Assembly (NCBI GenBank): GCA_946480695.1
Contig: CAMLKG010000052.1
Span: 1 to 15,787, forward strand
Source: an uncultured Cellvibrio sp.
GTDB taxonomy: Bacteria > Pseudomonadota > Gammaproteobacteria > Pseudomonadales > Cellvibrionaceae
Direction: 5' to 3'
DNA: 15,787 nucleotides
Shown here: positions 6,436 through 13,348 of the stretch, in pieces
Layout: every line of letters begins with the position of its first letter
Numbering within the stretch: position 1 is the stretch's first letter
The notes under the pieces: model-generated
The model's input: the letters and a program-made list of their open reading frames with translations, nothing else
The model's database searches: none
What the model was told of the DNA's origin: nothing
Program-made: the position numbers and the translations under genes

Positions 6436-6563
6436 GAAAAACCATGAAATAATTTGGCGAAACTCGGAAGTTATCAAACACGGTGGCGGCAGCTGCCGAT
6501 GGCATCCTCATAACTTACTGATAAGAAAAAGGAAAATTTTATTTTTCAGTAAAAATTATTTTA

Positions 6564-6579
6564 TGGCATTTGCCTTGCA
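6564..6579 (+). promoter_or_regulatory. Sigma-54 (RpoN) -24/-12 promoter of cobA-nirBD
   Basis: TGGCA and TTGCA are placed exactly as in the sigma-54 consensus TGGCAC-N5-TTGCW, with GG at 6565-6566 and GC at 6577-6578. The sequence reads TGGCATTTGCCTTGCA. Transcription would begin near 6590, giving a 25-nt leader before the cobA ATG at 6615. This location fits nitrogen-regulated expression of a nitrite assimilation operon. It also rules out the in-frame TTG at 6570 as the cobA start, since that codon lies within the promoter. Confidence 0.8.
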
Positions 6580-6614
6580 GTTACCCCTGTGTAATCAAAA
6601 ACGCAGGTGTTGCC

Positions 6615-7508
6615 ATGAACAATTTTGCTAAAGCTTCCAACTTTTTTAAAGCCGGGGTGGAAATTCTTCCTTCCGCCATGTTGAAGGCAGGCGGTAATGG
6701 CCAGGCAAAAAAAGGCGGCGACTACAGCAAGAAAACCGGTGCGGGGAAAGTATGGCTGGTAGGTGCGGGCCCCGGTGATGCCGAACTGCTTACCGTGAAA
6801 GCACTGCGAGCAATTAATTCGGCCGATGTTATTTTCTATGATTATTTGGTTAGCGCAGAAATCCGTGCGCTGTTCCCCAAAAATATTCCCGCGTTCTATG
6901 TCGGCAAAGCAAAAAACCAGCACAGCATTGCGCAGGGTGATCTCAACCAATTATTGGTGAGCCAGGCACAACTGGGTTTGGACGTTTGCCGAATTAAAGG
7001 TGGCGATCCCTTTGTATTTGGTCGCGGTGGCGAGGAATTATTAGAGCTGCGTACGGCGGGGATTGATGCTGAAGTTATCCCCGGTATCACCTCGGCCTCC
7101 GGTTGCAGTACCTACGCCGATATTCCCCTGACCCATCGCGGTTTGTCGCAAGGCTGTACGTTTGTTACCGGCCACGCCGAAAAAAAACTGGACCTGAATT
7201 GGGATGCGCTTGCGCAACTGAAACACACTTTGGTGTTTTACATGGGCCTGACCCGCGCGGATGAAATTTCGATGAAATTATTGGCGGGCGGTTTGTCGGC
7301 GGATACGCCGGTAGCAATTATCGAAAACGGCTGCCGCAAAGACCAGCGCAACATCATTTCCACGCTGGGTGAATTCCCTGCGGATGTTATCCGCGAACAA
7401 GTGCAATCACCCGCATTGATTATTGTGGGCGAGGTTGTGCGTATGAGAGAAAAATTGCAGGCCACTGTACAAGCACATTCTGCGGAGGCGCAGTACCTAT
7501 TGGCTTGA
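6615..7508 (+). CDS. cobA: Uroporphyrinogen-III C-methyltransferase CobA (SUMT)
   Basis: SAM-dependent enzyme that methylates uroporphyrinogen III at C-2 and C-7 to precorrin-2, the branch point to siroheme. SUMT motifs appear in order: VWLVGAGPGDAELLT (residues 46-60), DVIFYDYLVS, GGDPFVFGRGGEE, VIPGITSASGCSTYADIPLTHRG, TGH, YMG and PVAIIENG. The ATG at 6615 is chosen because it follows the sigma-54 start and an AGGTG sits at 6605-6609. It is a single-domain SUMT; the oxidase/chelatase half of CysG is absent, so siroheme completion must be encoded elsewhere. About 44 residues precede the catalytic domain, more than usual; they are basic and Gly/Ala/Lys-rich and have no recognised function. 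It is the first gene of cobA-nirB-nirD and supplies NirB with its siroheme. Confidence 0.92.
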   Translation: MNNFAKASNFFKAGVEILPSAMLKAGGNGQAKKGGDYSKKTGAGKVWLVGAGPGDAELLTVKALRAINSADVIFYDYLVSAEIRALFPKNIPAFYVGKAKNQHSIAQGDLNQLLVSQAQLGLDVCRIKGGDPFVFGRGGEELLELRTAGIDAEVIPGITSASGCSTYADIPLTHRGLSQGCTFVTGHAEKKLDLNWDALAQLKHTLVFYMGLTRADEISMKLLAGGLSADTPVAIIENGCRKDQRNIISTLGEFPADVIREQVQSPALIIVGEVVRMREKLQATVQAHSAEAQYLLA

Positions 7509-7583
7509 CCGCGTTCGGTTTGCTAATGGGGTTAATCCAGTTCAATTAGTTAGTAAAAAAAATTCACGACCGTGAGGCAGTAT

Positions 7584-10124
7584 ATGAAGAAGCGCATTAT
7601 TGTTGTTGGCAACGGCATGGTTGGCCACAAATTTATTGATAACCTGGTGAATCACGCCGATGCAGGCCAATACCAGGTCATCACCTTTTCGGAAGAGCCG
7701 CGCCTCGCCTATGACCGCGTGCAGCTTTCCAAGTATTTTTCCGGCTCGACTGCTGACGATCTAATGCTGACCAGCACTGATTATTACAATGAAAAAGGTG
7801 TGCAATATATCCTGAGCGATAAGGTTGTAGACCTGGATTTTGATAATAAGGAAATCCTGACTGCATCCGGTCGCCGCGAAGCTTATGACAAATTAATCCT
7901 GGCCACAGGTTCTTATCCGTTTGTTCCGCCAATTCCCGGCAACAACGGTGAACACTGCTTGGTGTATCGCACCATTGAGGATTTGGAACGTATTACCGCA
8001 TCCGCGCAACAAAGCAAAATCGGCGTGGTTGTCGGTGGCGGTTTGCTCGGTTTGGAAGCGGCGGCAGCATTGAAAGCCGCTGGCCTTGAAACTCACGTCG
8101 TGGAGTTTGCGCCGCGTTTGATGGCGGTGCAACTCGATGAAGGTGGCGGTAAATTATTGCGCCGCAAAATCGAAGCAATCGGTGTAAAAGTCCACACCCA
8201 AAAAGCAACCAACGAAATTGTTGCCGGTACCGAAGCGCGCTACCGCATGAATTTTGCGGATGGCAGCTATTTGGAAACCGATATGATTTTATTCTCCGCC
8301 GGTATTCGTCCCCAGGATGAACTTGCACGAAAATGCGGTATTGGTTTAGGTGAGCGTGGCGGTATTGTTGTTGATAACAATTGCCAAACCACCATTAAAG
8401 ATGTGTATGCCATCGGCGAGTGCGCGCTTTGGAATAATCGCATTTACGGTTTGGTTGCGCCCGGCTACCAAATGGCGAAGGTAGCGGTATCCCATATTAC
8501 CGGCGGGAACGACCAGTTCACCGGTGCGGACATGAGTACCAAATTAAAATTGCTCGGTGTTGATGTGGCCTCTGTCGGTGATGCCCACGGAAATACCCCC
8601 GGTTCCCTCAGCTACACCTACAGCAACGACGTGGAAGAGGTTTACAAGCGAATCATTGTTTCCGCAGACAACAAAAAGTTATTGGGCGCGGTATTGGTGG
8701 GTGATGTGGAAGCCTACGGGACGTTGCAATCCATGTGCGTGAATGGGATGGATTTACCGGAAGATCCCAATTGTTTGATCCTGCCCAATGTTGAAGGTGG
8801 CGGTGCGGCAATCGGTGTGGATGCGTTGCCGGAGGCTGCCTGCGTTTGCTCTTGTTACGATGTCAGCAAAGGTGCAATTTGCTGCGCAGTGCAAGGGGGC
8901 GCGCGCACCATGGGCGATATTAAATCAATTACCAAAGCCTCTACCGGGTGCGGCGGTTGTTCCGCACTTGCCAAACAAGTGATGGAATCCGAATTGAAAA
9001 AACTGGGCGTGGAAGTCAGCAACCACATTTGCGAACACTTCCCGCATTCGCGCCAGGAATTGGCCGATATTATCCGCGTAAAACAAATCAAGAGTTTTGA
9101 TGAGTTGCTCGACAACCACGGCCACGGTTTGGGTTGCGATATTTGTAAACCGGCGGTGGGATCTATCCTCGCTACGTTCTGGAACGATTATGTTCTGGAT
9201 AAGAAGCACATCGGTTTGCAGGACACTAATGATATTTTCCTTGGCAATATGCAAAAAGACGGTACTTACTCAATTGTGCCGCGTATTGCCGGCGGTGAAA
9301 TTACACCCGATAAATTAATCGTGCTTGGCCAAATCGGTAAAGAGTACAACCTCTACACCAAGATCACCGGTGGCCAGCGTATCGATTTGTTCGGCGCGCA
9401 ATTGCATCAGTTACCGGAGATTTGGAAAAAGCTGGTTGATGCCGGTTTTGAAACCGGTCACGCCTACGGTAAATCCGTGCGTACAGTGAAATCCTGCGTG
9501 GGCTCTACCTGGTGTCGTTACGGTGTGCTGGATTCTGTAGGCATGGCGATTGAAATCGAAAACCGTTACAAAGGTTTGCGTTCACCCCACAAATTGAAAT
9601 TTGCCGTATCCGGTTGTACCCGCGAATGTGCCGAAGCGCAAAGCAAAGATATAGGGGTAATTGCAACGGAAACCGGCTGGAGCCTTTATACCTGCGGTAA
9701 CGGCGGTATGCGTCCTCGCCACGCCGATTTATTTGCAACGGGTTTGGATAATGAAACGCTGATTAAATATATCGACCGCATCCTCATGTTCTACTGCCGC
9801 ACTGCCGATCGTTTGCAGCGCACCTCAGTATGGTTTGAAAACCTCGAAGGCGGGCTGGATTACCTCAAGAAGGTCATCATTGATGACAAGCTGGGAATCT
9901 GTGCCGAATTGGAGGCACAAATGGCTCAGAACATCGGCCAATACCAATGCGAATGGAAAACCACTGTGGAAAATCCGGAATTGCAAAAACGCTTCAAGCA
10001 TTTCATTAACAGCGAAGCAAAAGACGACAATCTTGCCTATGTGGTTGAGCGTGAGCAAATTCGTCCGGCGACGGCACTGGAGCGTAAAAACAGCAGCATC
10101 CAGTTTGTTGAATTGGTGGATTAA
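7584..10124 (+). CDS. nirB: NADH-dependent assimilatory nitrite reductase large subunit NirB
   Basis: Cytoplasmic flavoprotein-siroheme enzyme reducing nitrite to ammonium with six electrons from NAD(P)H. Domains in order are: FAD/NAD(P) oxidoreductase (about 1-400) with VVGNGMVGHKF at the N terminus, ATGSYPFVPPIPG, and VVGGGLLGLEAAAALK; a BFD-like [2Fe-2S] region with Cys422, Cys424, Cys456 and Cys459; a second CxxC at Cys518/Cys521; and the siroheme/[4Fe-4S] domain with Cys638, Cys644, Cys678 and Cys682 in the C-x5-C and C-x3-C pattern. The start is the ATG at 7584, with GAGG six bases before it, rather than the GTG at 7572, which would overlap the ribosome site. At 846 residues it is full length. 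It lies 75 bp after cobA and 83 bp before nirD. Confidence 0.96.
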   Translation: MKKRIIVVGNGMVGHKFIDNLVNHADAGQYQVITFSEEPRLAYDRVQLSKYFSGSTADDLMLTSTDYYNEKGVQYILSDKVVDLDFDNKEILTASGRREAYDKLILATGSYPFVPPIPGNNGEHCLVYRTIEDLERITASAQQSKIGVVVGGGLLGLEAAAALKAAGLETHVVEFAPRLMAVQLDEGGGKLLRRKIEAIGVKVHTQKATNEIVAGTEARYRMNFADGSYLETDMILFSAGIRPQDELARKCGIGLGERGGIVVDNNCQTTIKDVYAIGECALWNNRIYGLVAPGYQMAKVAVSHITGGNDQFTGADMSTKLKLLGVDVASVGDAHGNTPGSLSYTYSNDVEEVYKRIIVSADNKKLLGAVLVGDVEAYGTLQSMCVNGMDLPEDPNCLILPNVEGGGAAIGVDALPEAACVCSCYDVSKGAICCAVQGGARTMGDIKSITKASTGCGGCSALAKQVMESELKKLGVEVSNHICEHFPHSRQELADIIRVKQIKSFDELLDNHGHGLGCDICKPAVGSILATFWNDYVLDKKHIGLQDTNDIFLGNMQKDGTYSIVPRIAGGEITPDKLIVLGQIGKEYNLYTKITGGQRIDLFGAQLHQLPEIWKKLVDAGFETGHAYGKSVRTVKSCVGSTWCRYGVLDSVGMAIEIENRYKGLRSPHKLKFAVSGCTRECAEAQSKDIGVIATETGWSLYTCGNGGMRPRHADLFATGLDNETLIKYIDRILMFYCRTADRLQRTSVWFENLEGGLDYLKKVIIDDKLGICAELEAQMAQNIGQYQCEWKTTVENPELQKRFKHFINSEAKDDNLAYVVEREQIRPATALERKNSSIQFVELVD

Positions 10125-10207
10125 TAAATCGATTGCCCTTTTAGCAGGGCCGGTAAAGTGCTTTGGATGAAAAACCAATTTAATCAAGAATTGCAGTGAG
10201 AAATGTT

Positions 10208-10540
10208 ATGAATGATAAATCCTGGATCAGCGTGTGTGAGCTTGATGACTTGTTGCCAGATACCGGTGTCTGCGCGTTGGTAAATAAGCAACAAGTTGCC
10301 ATTTTCCGTTCACGTCGTTTGAATGAAGTTTTTGCAGTTTCCAATTACGATCCTATTGGCGAGGCCAATGTCCTGTCGCGGGGAATCATTGGCTCGCTCG
10401 GTGATGAAGTGGTTGTGGCATCGCCGCTTTATAAAGAGCATTACAACCTGCGCACGGGTGAATGTGTGGAAAAGCCGGAATATAAAATTTCGGTGTACCC
10501 CGTGCGGGTAGATGATGGCCTGGTACAGGTCCAGGCCTAG
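10208..10540 (+). CDS. nirD: Nitrite reductase small subunit NirD
   Basis: Small partner subunit of NirB, with a Rieske-like fold that lacks the Rieske cluster. The typical NirD pattern is present: VCALVNKQQVAIFR, then VFAVSNYDPIGEANVLSRGIIGSLGDE and VVASPLYKEHYNLRTGEC, ending in YPVRVDDG. The Cys-x-His and Cys-x2-His cluster ligands are replaced, as is normal for NirD. The ATG at 10208 is preferred over the GTG at 10196 because a GAG lies just upstream and the encoded protein then has the usual 110 residues. It closes the operon and is followed by an intrinsic terminator. No nitrite transporter (nirC) or nitrate reductase gene follows. Confidence 0.94.
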   Translation: MNDKSWISVCELDDLLPDTGVCALVNKQQVAIFRSRRLNEVFAVSNYDPIGEANVLSRGIIGSLGDEVVVASPLYKEHYNLRTGECVEKPEYKISVYPVRVDDGLVQVQA

Positions 10541-10599
10541 GTTCCGTTCATTTACTTAGCTCTCCCTTCTTCTTCGACTGCTTCATGAGTCGGCTTAAT

Positions 10600-10626
10600 G
10601 GGCAATCTCCGGATTGCCCTTTTTTT
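10600..10626 (+). terminator. Intrinsic terminator of cobA-nirBD
   Basis: GGGCAATC and GATTGCCC form a perfect 8-bp stem around a TCCG loop (10600-10619), followed directly by seven T residues (10620-10626). It lies 59 bp past the nirD stop and a few bases short of the stop codon of the convergent GGDEF gene. On the minus strand there is no U tract, so it works only for plus-strand transcripts. Confidence 0.93.
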
Positions 10627-10631
10627 ATTGC

Positions 10632-11888
10632 CTATAAACCCGTGTGTACCGGTTGGGCGTGGTCACGGCGTTTTTGTTCATACATACGCTGGTCGGCTAT
10701 TTGTGTCAGCTCATGCGCTTCCGATGCGTCCTGCGGATAGAACGCGGTACCGATACTGCATCCAATATAGATACTGTGCCCCTCAATAAAAAATGCCTGC
10801 GTGAGTGCTTGCTGGATCTTCTCACTCACCACACTGGTTTGGCTGGTGTCATCGATTTGATGCAACAAAATGACAAATTCATCACCGCCGATACGCGCTA
10901 CTGTGTCTGAGGAGCGCACGCAGGTACTTAAGCGTTGCGCGATTTGTTTTAGCAGTTCATCGCCGGTAGCGTGGCCATAGTTATCGTTTACGGGTTTAAA
11001 TTTGTCCAGGTCCAAGAGCATGACCGCCAACACCCGTTGGTGGCGTTTGCAGTAGCTAAGGGCTTGTTGCAAGCGATCCGCAAACAGGGCGCGATTCGGT
11101 AAACCGGTAAGGCTATCGTGTTGCGCCATAATGCGATGTAATTCTTCACTTTTGCGCAAGGCTTCCAGGGATAATTTCCGCGCTATCGCAATTTCGGCGA
11201 GGTGGACGGATTCCTCGATTAATTTAATGTCGTCGCCGGTGGGTTCGTAAATCCGGTCAGTGTAAATTGCGAATACGCCGAGGATATTGCCGTTGTAATT
11301 GAGGATCGGCTCGGCCCAGCAGGAGGCCAGGCCAGCCTGTGCAGCGAGTTCCTTAAGCCCCGACCAATGCGGATGGGATTGGATATCGCCGGTGATCACC
11401 CGCTTGCCGGTCTCCGCCGCCTCACCAAAGGTGCCCATGGTTGCGCCCAATGATAAACCGTCAATCGTATCGTTATAGAATTCCGGCAGGCTCGGGGCGG
11501 CCGCCAACGAAAATATATTGCGTTGGTAATCGATCAACAAAATGCTGCACTTTAAATCGGGTTTGATGTGCTCTACACCCTGTACCAGGCTGGTGAGGGT
11601 TTCGTCCAGCGGATCATCGGCAGCAATTTGGGAGAGCACCAAATTATGGTTGCGCTGTTGTACATCTACGCTGCGCATCAGCCGTACCATATTGTGCAAC
11701 TTGCTATGCACGCGATAGAGATGCAGGCCCGCCGCGAATAGCAGCAGTATGGCGCTCATAATTCCCAGGCCAATATAAAACCAGAAACTGGGTGAGGCCA
11801 GGGACGAATCAGTGGCATATCCGGTCGCTGCCGCACCCCCCAGGCAAATGACAAGCGGAATAACTGCAATCTTGCGCAAATTAATCAC
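10632..11888 (-). CDS. Membrane-bound GAF-GGDEF diguanylate cyclase
   Basis: Likely synthesises the second messenger cyclic di-GMP. Residues 7-25 are a hydrophobic signal anchor, and 35-58 a second membrane helix (FWFYIGLGIMSAILLLFAAGL). A GAF-type sensor domain covers about residues 80-240, and a complete GGDEF domain follows. The active-site motif GGDEF is at 334-338, and the inhibitory I-site RSSD at 325-328, five residues upstream, is intact, so product feedback is expected. There is no EAL domain. The GTG at 11888 is preferred, because a GGAG lies 7 bases before it and the membrane segment then begins at the N terminus; the ATG at 11960 would add 24 residues without a Shine-Dalgarno. The gene stands alone and converges on nirD. 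The GAF ligand cannot be told. Confidence 0.88.
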   Translation of the reverse strand: MINLRKIAVIPLVICLGGAAATGYATDSSLASPSFWFYIGLGIMSAILLLFAAGLHLYRVHSKLHNMVRLMRSVDVQQRNHNLVLSQIAADDPLDETLTSLVQGVEHIKPDLKCSILLIDYQRNIFSLAAAPSLPEFYNDTIDGLSLGATMGTFGEAAETGKRVITGDIQSHPHWSGLKELAAQAGLASCWAEPILNYNGNILGVFAIYTDRIYEPTGDDIKLIEESVHLAEIAIARKLSLEALRKSEELHRIMAQHDSLTGLPNRALFADRLQQALSYCKRHQRVLAVMLLDLDKFKPVNDNYGHATGDELLKQIAQRLSTCVRSSDTVARIGGDEFVILLHQIDDTSQTSVVSEKIQQALTQAFFIEGHSIYIGCSIGTAFYPQDASEAHELTQIADQRMYEQKRRDHAQPVHTGL

Positions 11889-12437
11889 CGATATTCTCCA
11901 TAAAGCCTTCTGTAAGAATTCCGAGGCTGTAATAGGTCCGGGCCCTGGCAATAACGCCATGAAGGTAGCTTGGGGTAACAGTTCCAGGCCAAGTTGTTTG
12001 GAAATAATTGATTAACAATAATTCGCAAAAAGTGTGCCGCTGCCGATGTAGTGGATTGATGGTTGGTGAAAACCCCAAGCTATTTGGCATTATGGATTTG
12101 CGCTAACTGACCAGTCGCTAAAATTTGTAAAGAAAACCGATTTTGACCAAGGTTTGTTTTGTAGGCGACCTTAATCACAGTTCTAAAAAACAATTTTTTA
12201 TGCAAAAACTTTGTGAAACTGGTTCATTTTTTTACAGCCTCGTTCCCGGACAATAGCGCCCACAATAACGATCAATAAATTATTTTTCCCACGGCAAGGT
12301 TAATCCTCATTGGAATTCTGTCAGGGCAAGCCTGGCAGCCACTTCCGTTGTTATGGAAGGTGGCCAGCGAGAGCATTAATTAATGTGCCCATCATCCTGA
12401 AAGACAATAATGACGAATAAGGCTTTTACGGTGATGT

Positions 12438-12455
12438 TGCTGGCGAGAGCCAGCA
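12438..12455 (+). other. GNRA-capped hairpin
   Basis: TGCTGGC-GAGA-GCCAGCA forms a perfect 7-bp stem closed by a GAGA tetraloop. This loop class is stable in RNA and often docks in tertiary contacts. With the larger hairpin at 12332-12367 it hints at transcribed structured RNA. No U tract follows, so it is not an intrinsic terminator. The strand is not established by symmetry. Confidence 0.35.
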
Positions 12456-12555
12456 TATGTGTTTCCGGTGTATCCGGGTGGGGCGATGCCTTTGGGTGCA
12501 TACATCGCTGGCTGGATGGCGCGCGGGCGGGTTTATGAAGGTGCATGGCAGTCGT

Positions 12556-12574
12556 TTTGTAAAGTTTTTACAAA
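12556..12574. promoter_or_regulatory. TTTGTAAA-GTT-TTTACAAA operator-like dyad
   Basis: A perfect inverted repeat with 8-bp arms and a 3-bp spacer, about 137 bp upstream of the SnoaL-like gene. The nonamer TTTGTAAAG of its left arm recurs at 12124-12132 in the same gap, close to the GGDEF gene side. The form is that of a dimeric transcription factor site; no specific regulator is identified. Confidence 0.45.
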
Positions 12575-12710
12575 CTGTGACAATTCGCTGCAAGGCTACT
12601 GACATAATCTGCCGGTACTTGACCTTACCCTGCGGGAAGGTTTTAGGCTGCAGACTGTTTTATCAGACCGACTGCGCGTTTTTACAATCCCCACAAGGGA
12701 AGGAGTCAGC

Positions 12711-13190
12711 ATGTATCATCCCCAGCACCTGGCAGCACAGGTTAAAAATTTCCTTAATGGCGCATTAAAGGGTTCCCAAACACAGGTTGAAAATCTGCTT
12801 GCGACGCAGGTTCGCTGTTGGGGATTTCCCGATTTCGATCCTACCAACCGCGCGGAATACCAAGGGTTTTTCAATTACCTGATGGATGTATTCGCTCAGC
12901 GCCAATGGACTGTCGAGCAGTTGCTCGCAACCGATTCACAGGTATTGGTACGTTTTTGCATCAACGGCTATCACCATGAGGAGTTTATGGGGTTGCCTGC
13001 CACCGGTGCTTACCTGGAGTTCAGCGCGCATATTCTTTTCCGCGTGCGCGAAGGGTTAATTGATGAGTCCTGGATGTACAAAAAATCTCTGCGCATGACC
13101 ACAAAAAAAGGCAGTGTATTCGACCTGGTTCCCGATGCGGCTCCCCTCGATAATTATCGCCCCCAAGCCAAATCCCGTTGTGGCCGATAA
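12711..13190 (+). CDS. SnoaL-like NTF2-fold protein (ester cyclase type)
   Basis: A 159-residue cytosolic protein of the nuclear transport factor 2 fold, closest in pattern to SnoaL-like or ester-cyclase families. These have a cone-shaped pocket and include both enzymes and non-catalytic ligand binders. The supporting pattern is GYHHEEFMGLPATGAYLEFSAHILFRVREGLIDESWMYKK (about residues 85-124, quoted in part), which matches the GxHxGxFxGxPPTG...F..I..FR...GkI.E.W signature, and an N-terminal helix region ending in the loop RCWGFPDFDP. The conserved residue before EFMG is His-Glu rather than Gly-Glu. An AGGAG at 12701-12705 precedes the ATG. Its substrate cannot be inferred. It stands alone, followed immediately by a terminator-like hairpin. 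Confidence 0.75.
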   Translation: MYHPQHLAAQVKNFLNGALKGSQTQVENLLATQVRCWGFPDFDPTNRAEYQGFFNYLMDVFAQRQWTVEQLLATDSQVLVRFCINGYHHEEFMGLPATGAYLEFSAHILFRVREGLIDESWMYKKSLRMTTKKGSVFDLVPDAAPLDNYRPQAKSRCGR

Positions 13191-13195
13191 CACCG

Positions 13196-13219
13196 AAATC
13201 CCGGTTCGCGCCGGGATTT
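13196..13219 (+). terminator. Terminator-like hairpin after the SnoaL-like gene
   Basis: AAATCCCGG and CCGGGATTT form a perfect 9-bp stem with a TTCGCG loop, starting 5 bases after the stop codon. The 3' arm ends in ATTT followed by AACC, so the U tract is short, but the A-run/T-run ends of the stem are typical of compact bidirectional terminators. Confidence 0.65.
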
Positions 13220-13348
13220 AACCGTCCGGGTTGCGGCACCTGCGTCTATAGATGCTGTTCCTTTGCCAGGGTGATCGAGTAAAATCCGCTGCTTGATCCC
13301 GAGTCCCTATCACTGACGCCCGATTTTCAGTGAACCGCCCTGGCCGCT

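Larger units (their letters stand above)
6074..6614. other. 541-bp divergent regulatory region moaA / cobA
   Basis: This gap separates divergent moaA and cobA and carries no convincing gene; open frames on the plus strand at 6068-6277 and 6281-6631 have no ribosome site or recognisable composition. From left to right it contains the foldable moaA leader (6074-6165), a region for the moaA promoter (around 6170-6230, no strong boxes), two GGTGC/GCACC dyads plus a single GGTGC (6339-6435), an AT-rich stretch (6525-6563) and the sigma-54 promoter of cobA (6564-6579). Confidence 0.7.
11889..12710. other. 822-bp intergenic region rich in dyads
   Basis: No convincing gene lies between the divergent GGDEF and SnoaL-like genes. 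The region holds TAAAAAA-CAA-TTTTTTA (12184-12200); a bulged hairpin CTGG..CCAC..TTCC with GGAA..GTGG..CCAG (12332-12367); a 12-bp palindrome CATTAATTAATG (12374-12385); a perfect TGCTGGC/GCCAGCA stem with a GAGA loop (12438-12455); and the TTTGTAAA dyad (12556-12574). A 42-codon frame at 12410-12538 has no clear ribosome site. The clustered stems at 12332-12455 could belong to a small RNA or long leader; promoter and terminator are not clear. Confidence 0.5.

Noticed and set aside
6570..6614. In-frame TTG at 6570 as the cobA start
   Set aside because: It overlaps the -24/-12 promoter and lies upstream of the predicted transcription start; ATG 6615 has an AGGTG before it.
6281..6631. 116-codon open frame on the plus strand
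   Set aside because: No ribosome site, atypical composition, and it covers the dyads and the sigma-54 promoter of cobA.
10208..10540. NirD as a true Rieske ferredoxin
   Set aside because: The Cys-His cluster ligands are absent, as usual in NirD.
12410..12538. 42-codon frame starting MTNKAF
   Set aside because: No clear ribosome site and it runs through a perfect GNRA hairpin; too short to call without conservation.
12457..12768. 103-codon open frame overlapping the SnoaL-like start
   Set aside because: Cys/Arg-rich shadow composition, no Shine-Dalgarno; the gene at 12711 in another frame has a strong one.
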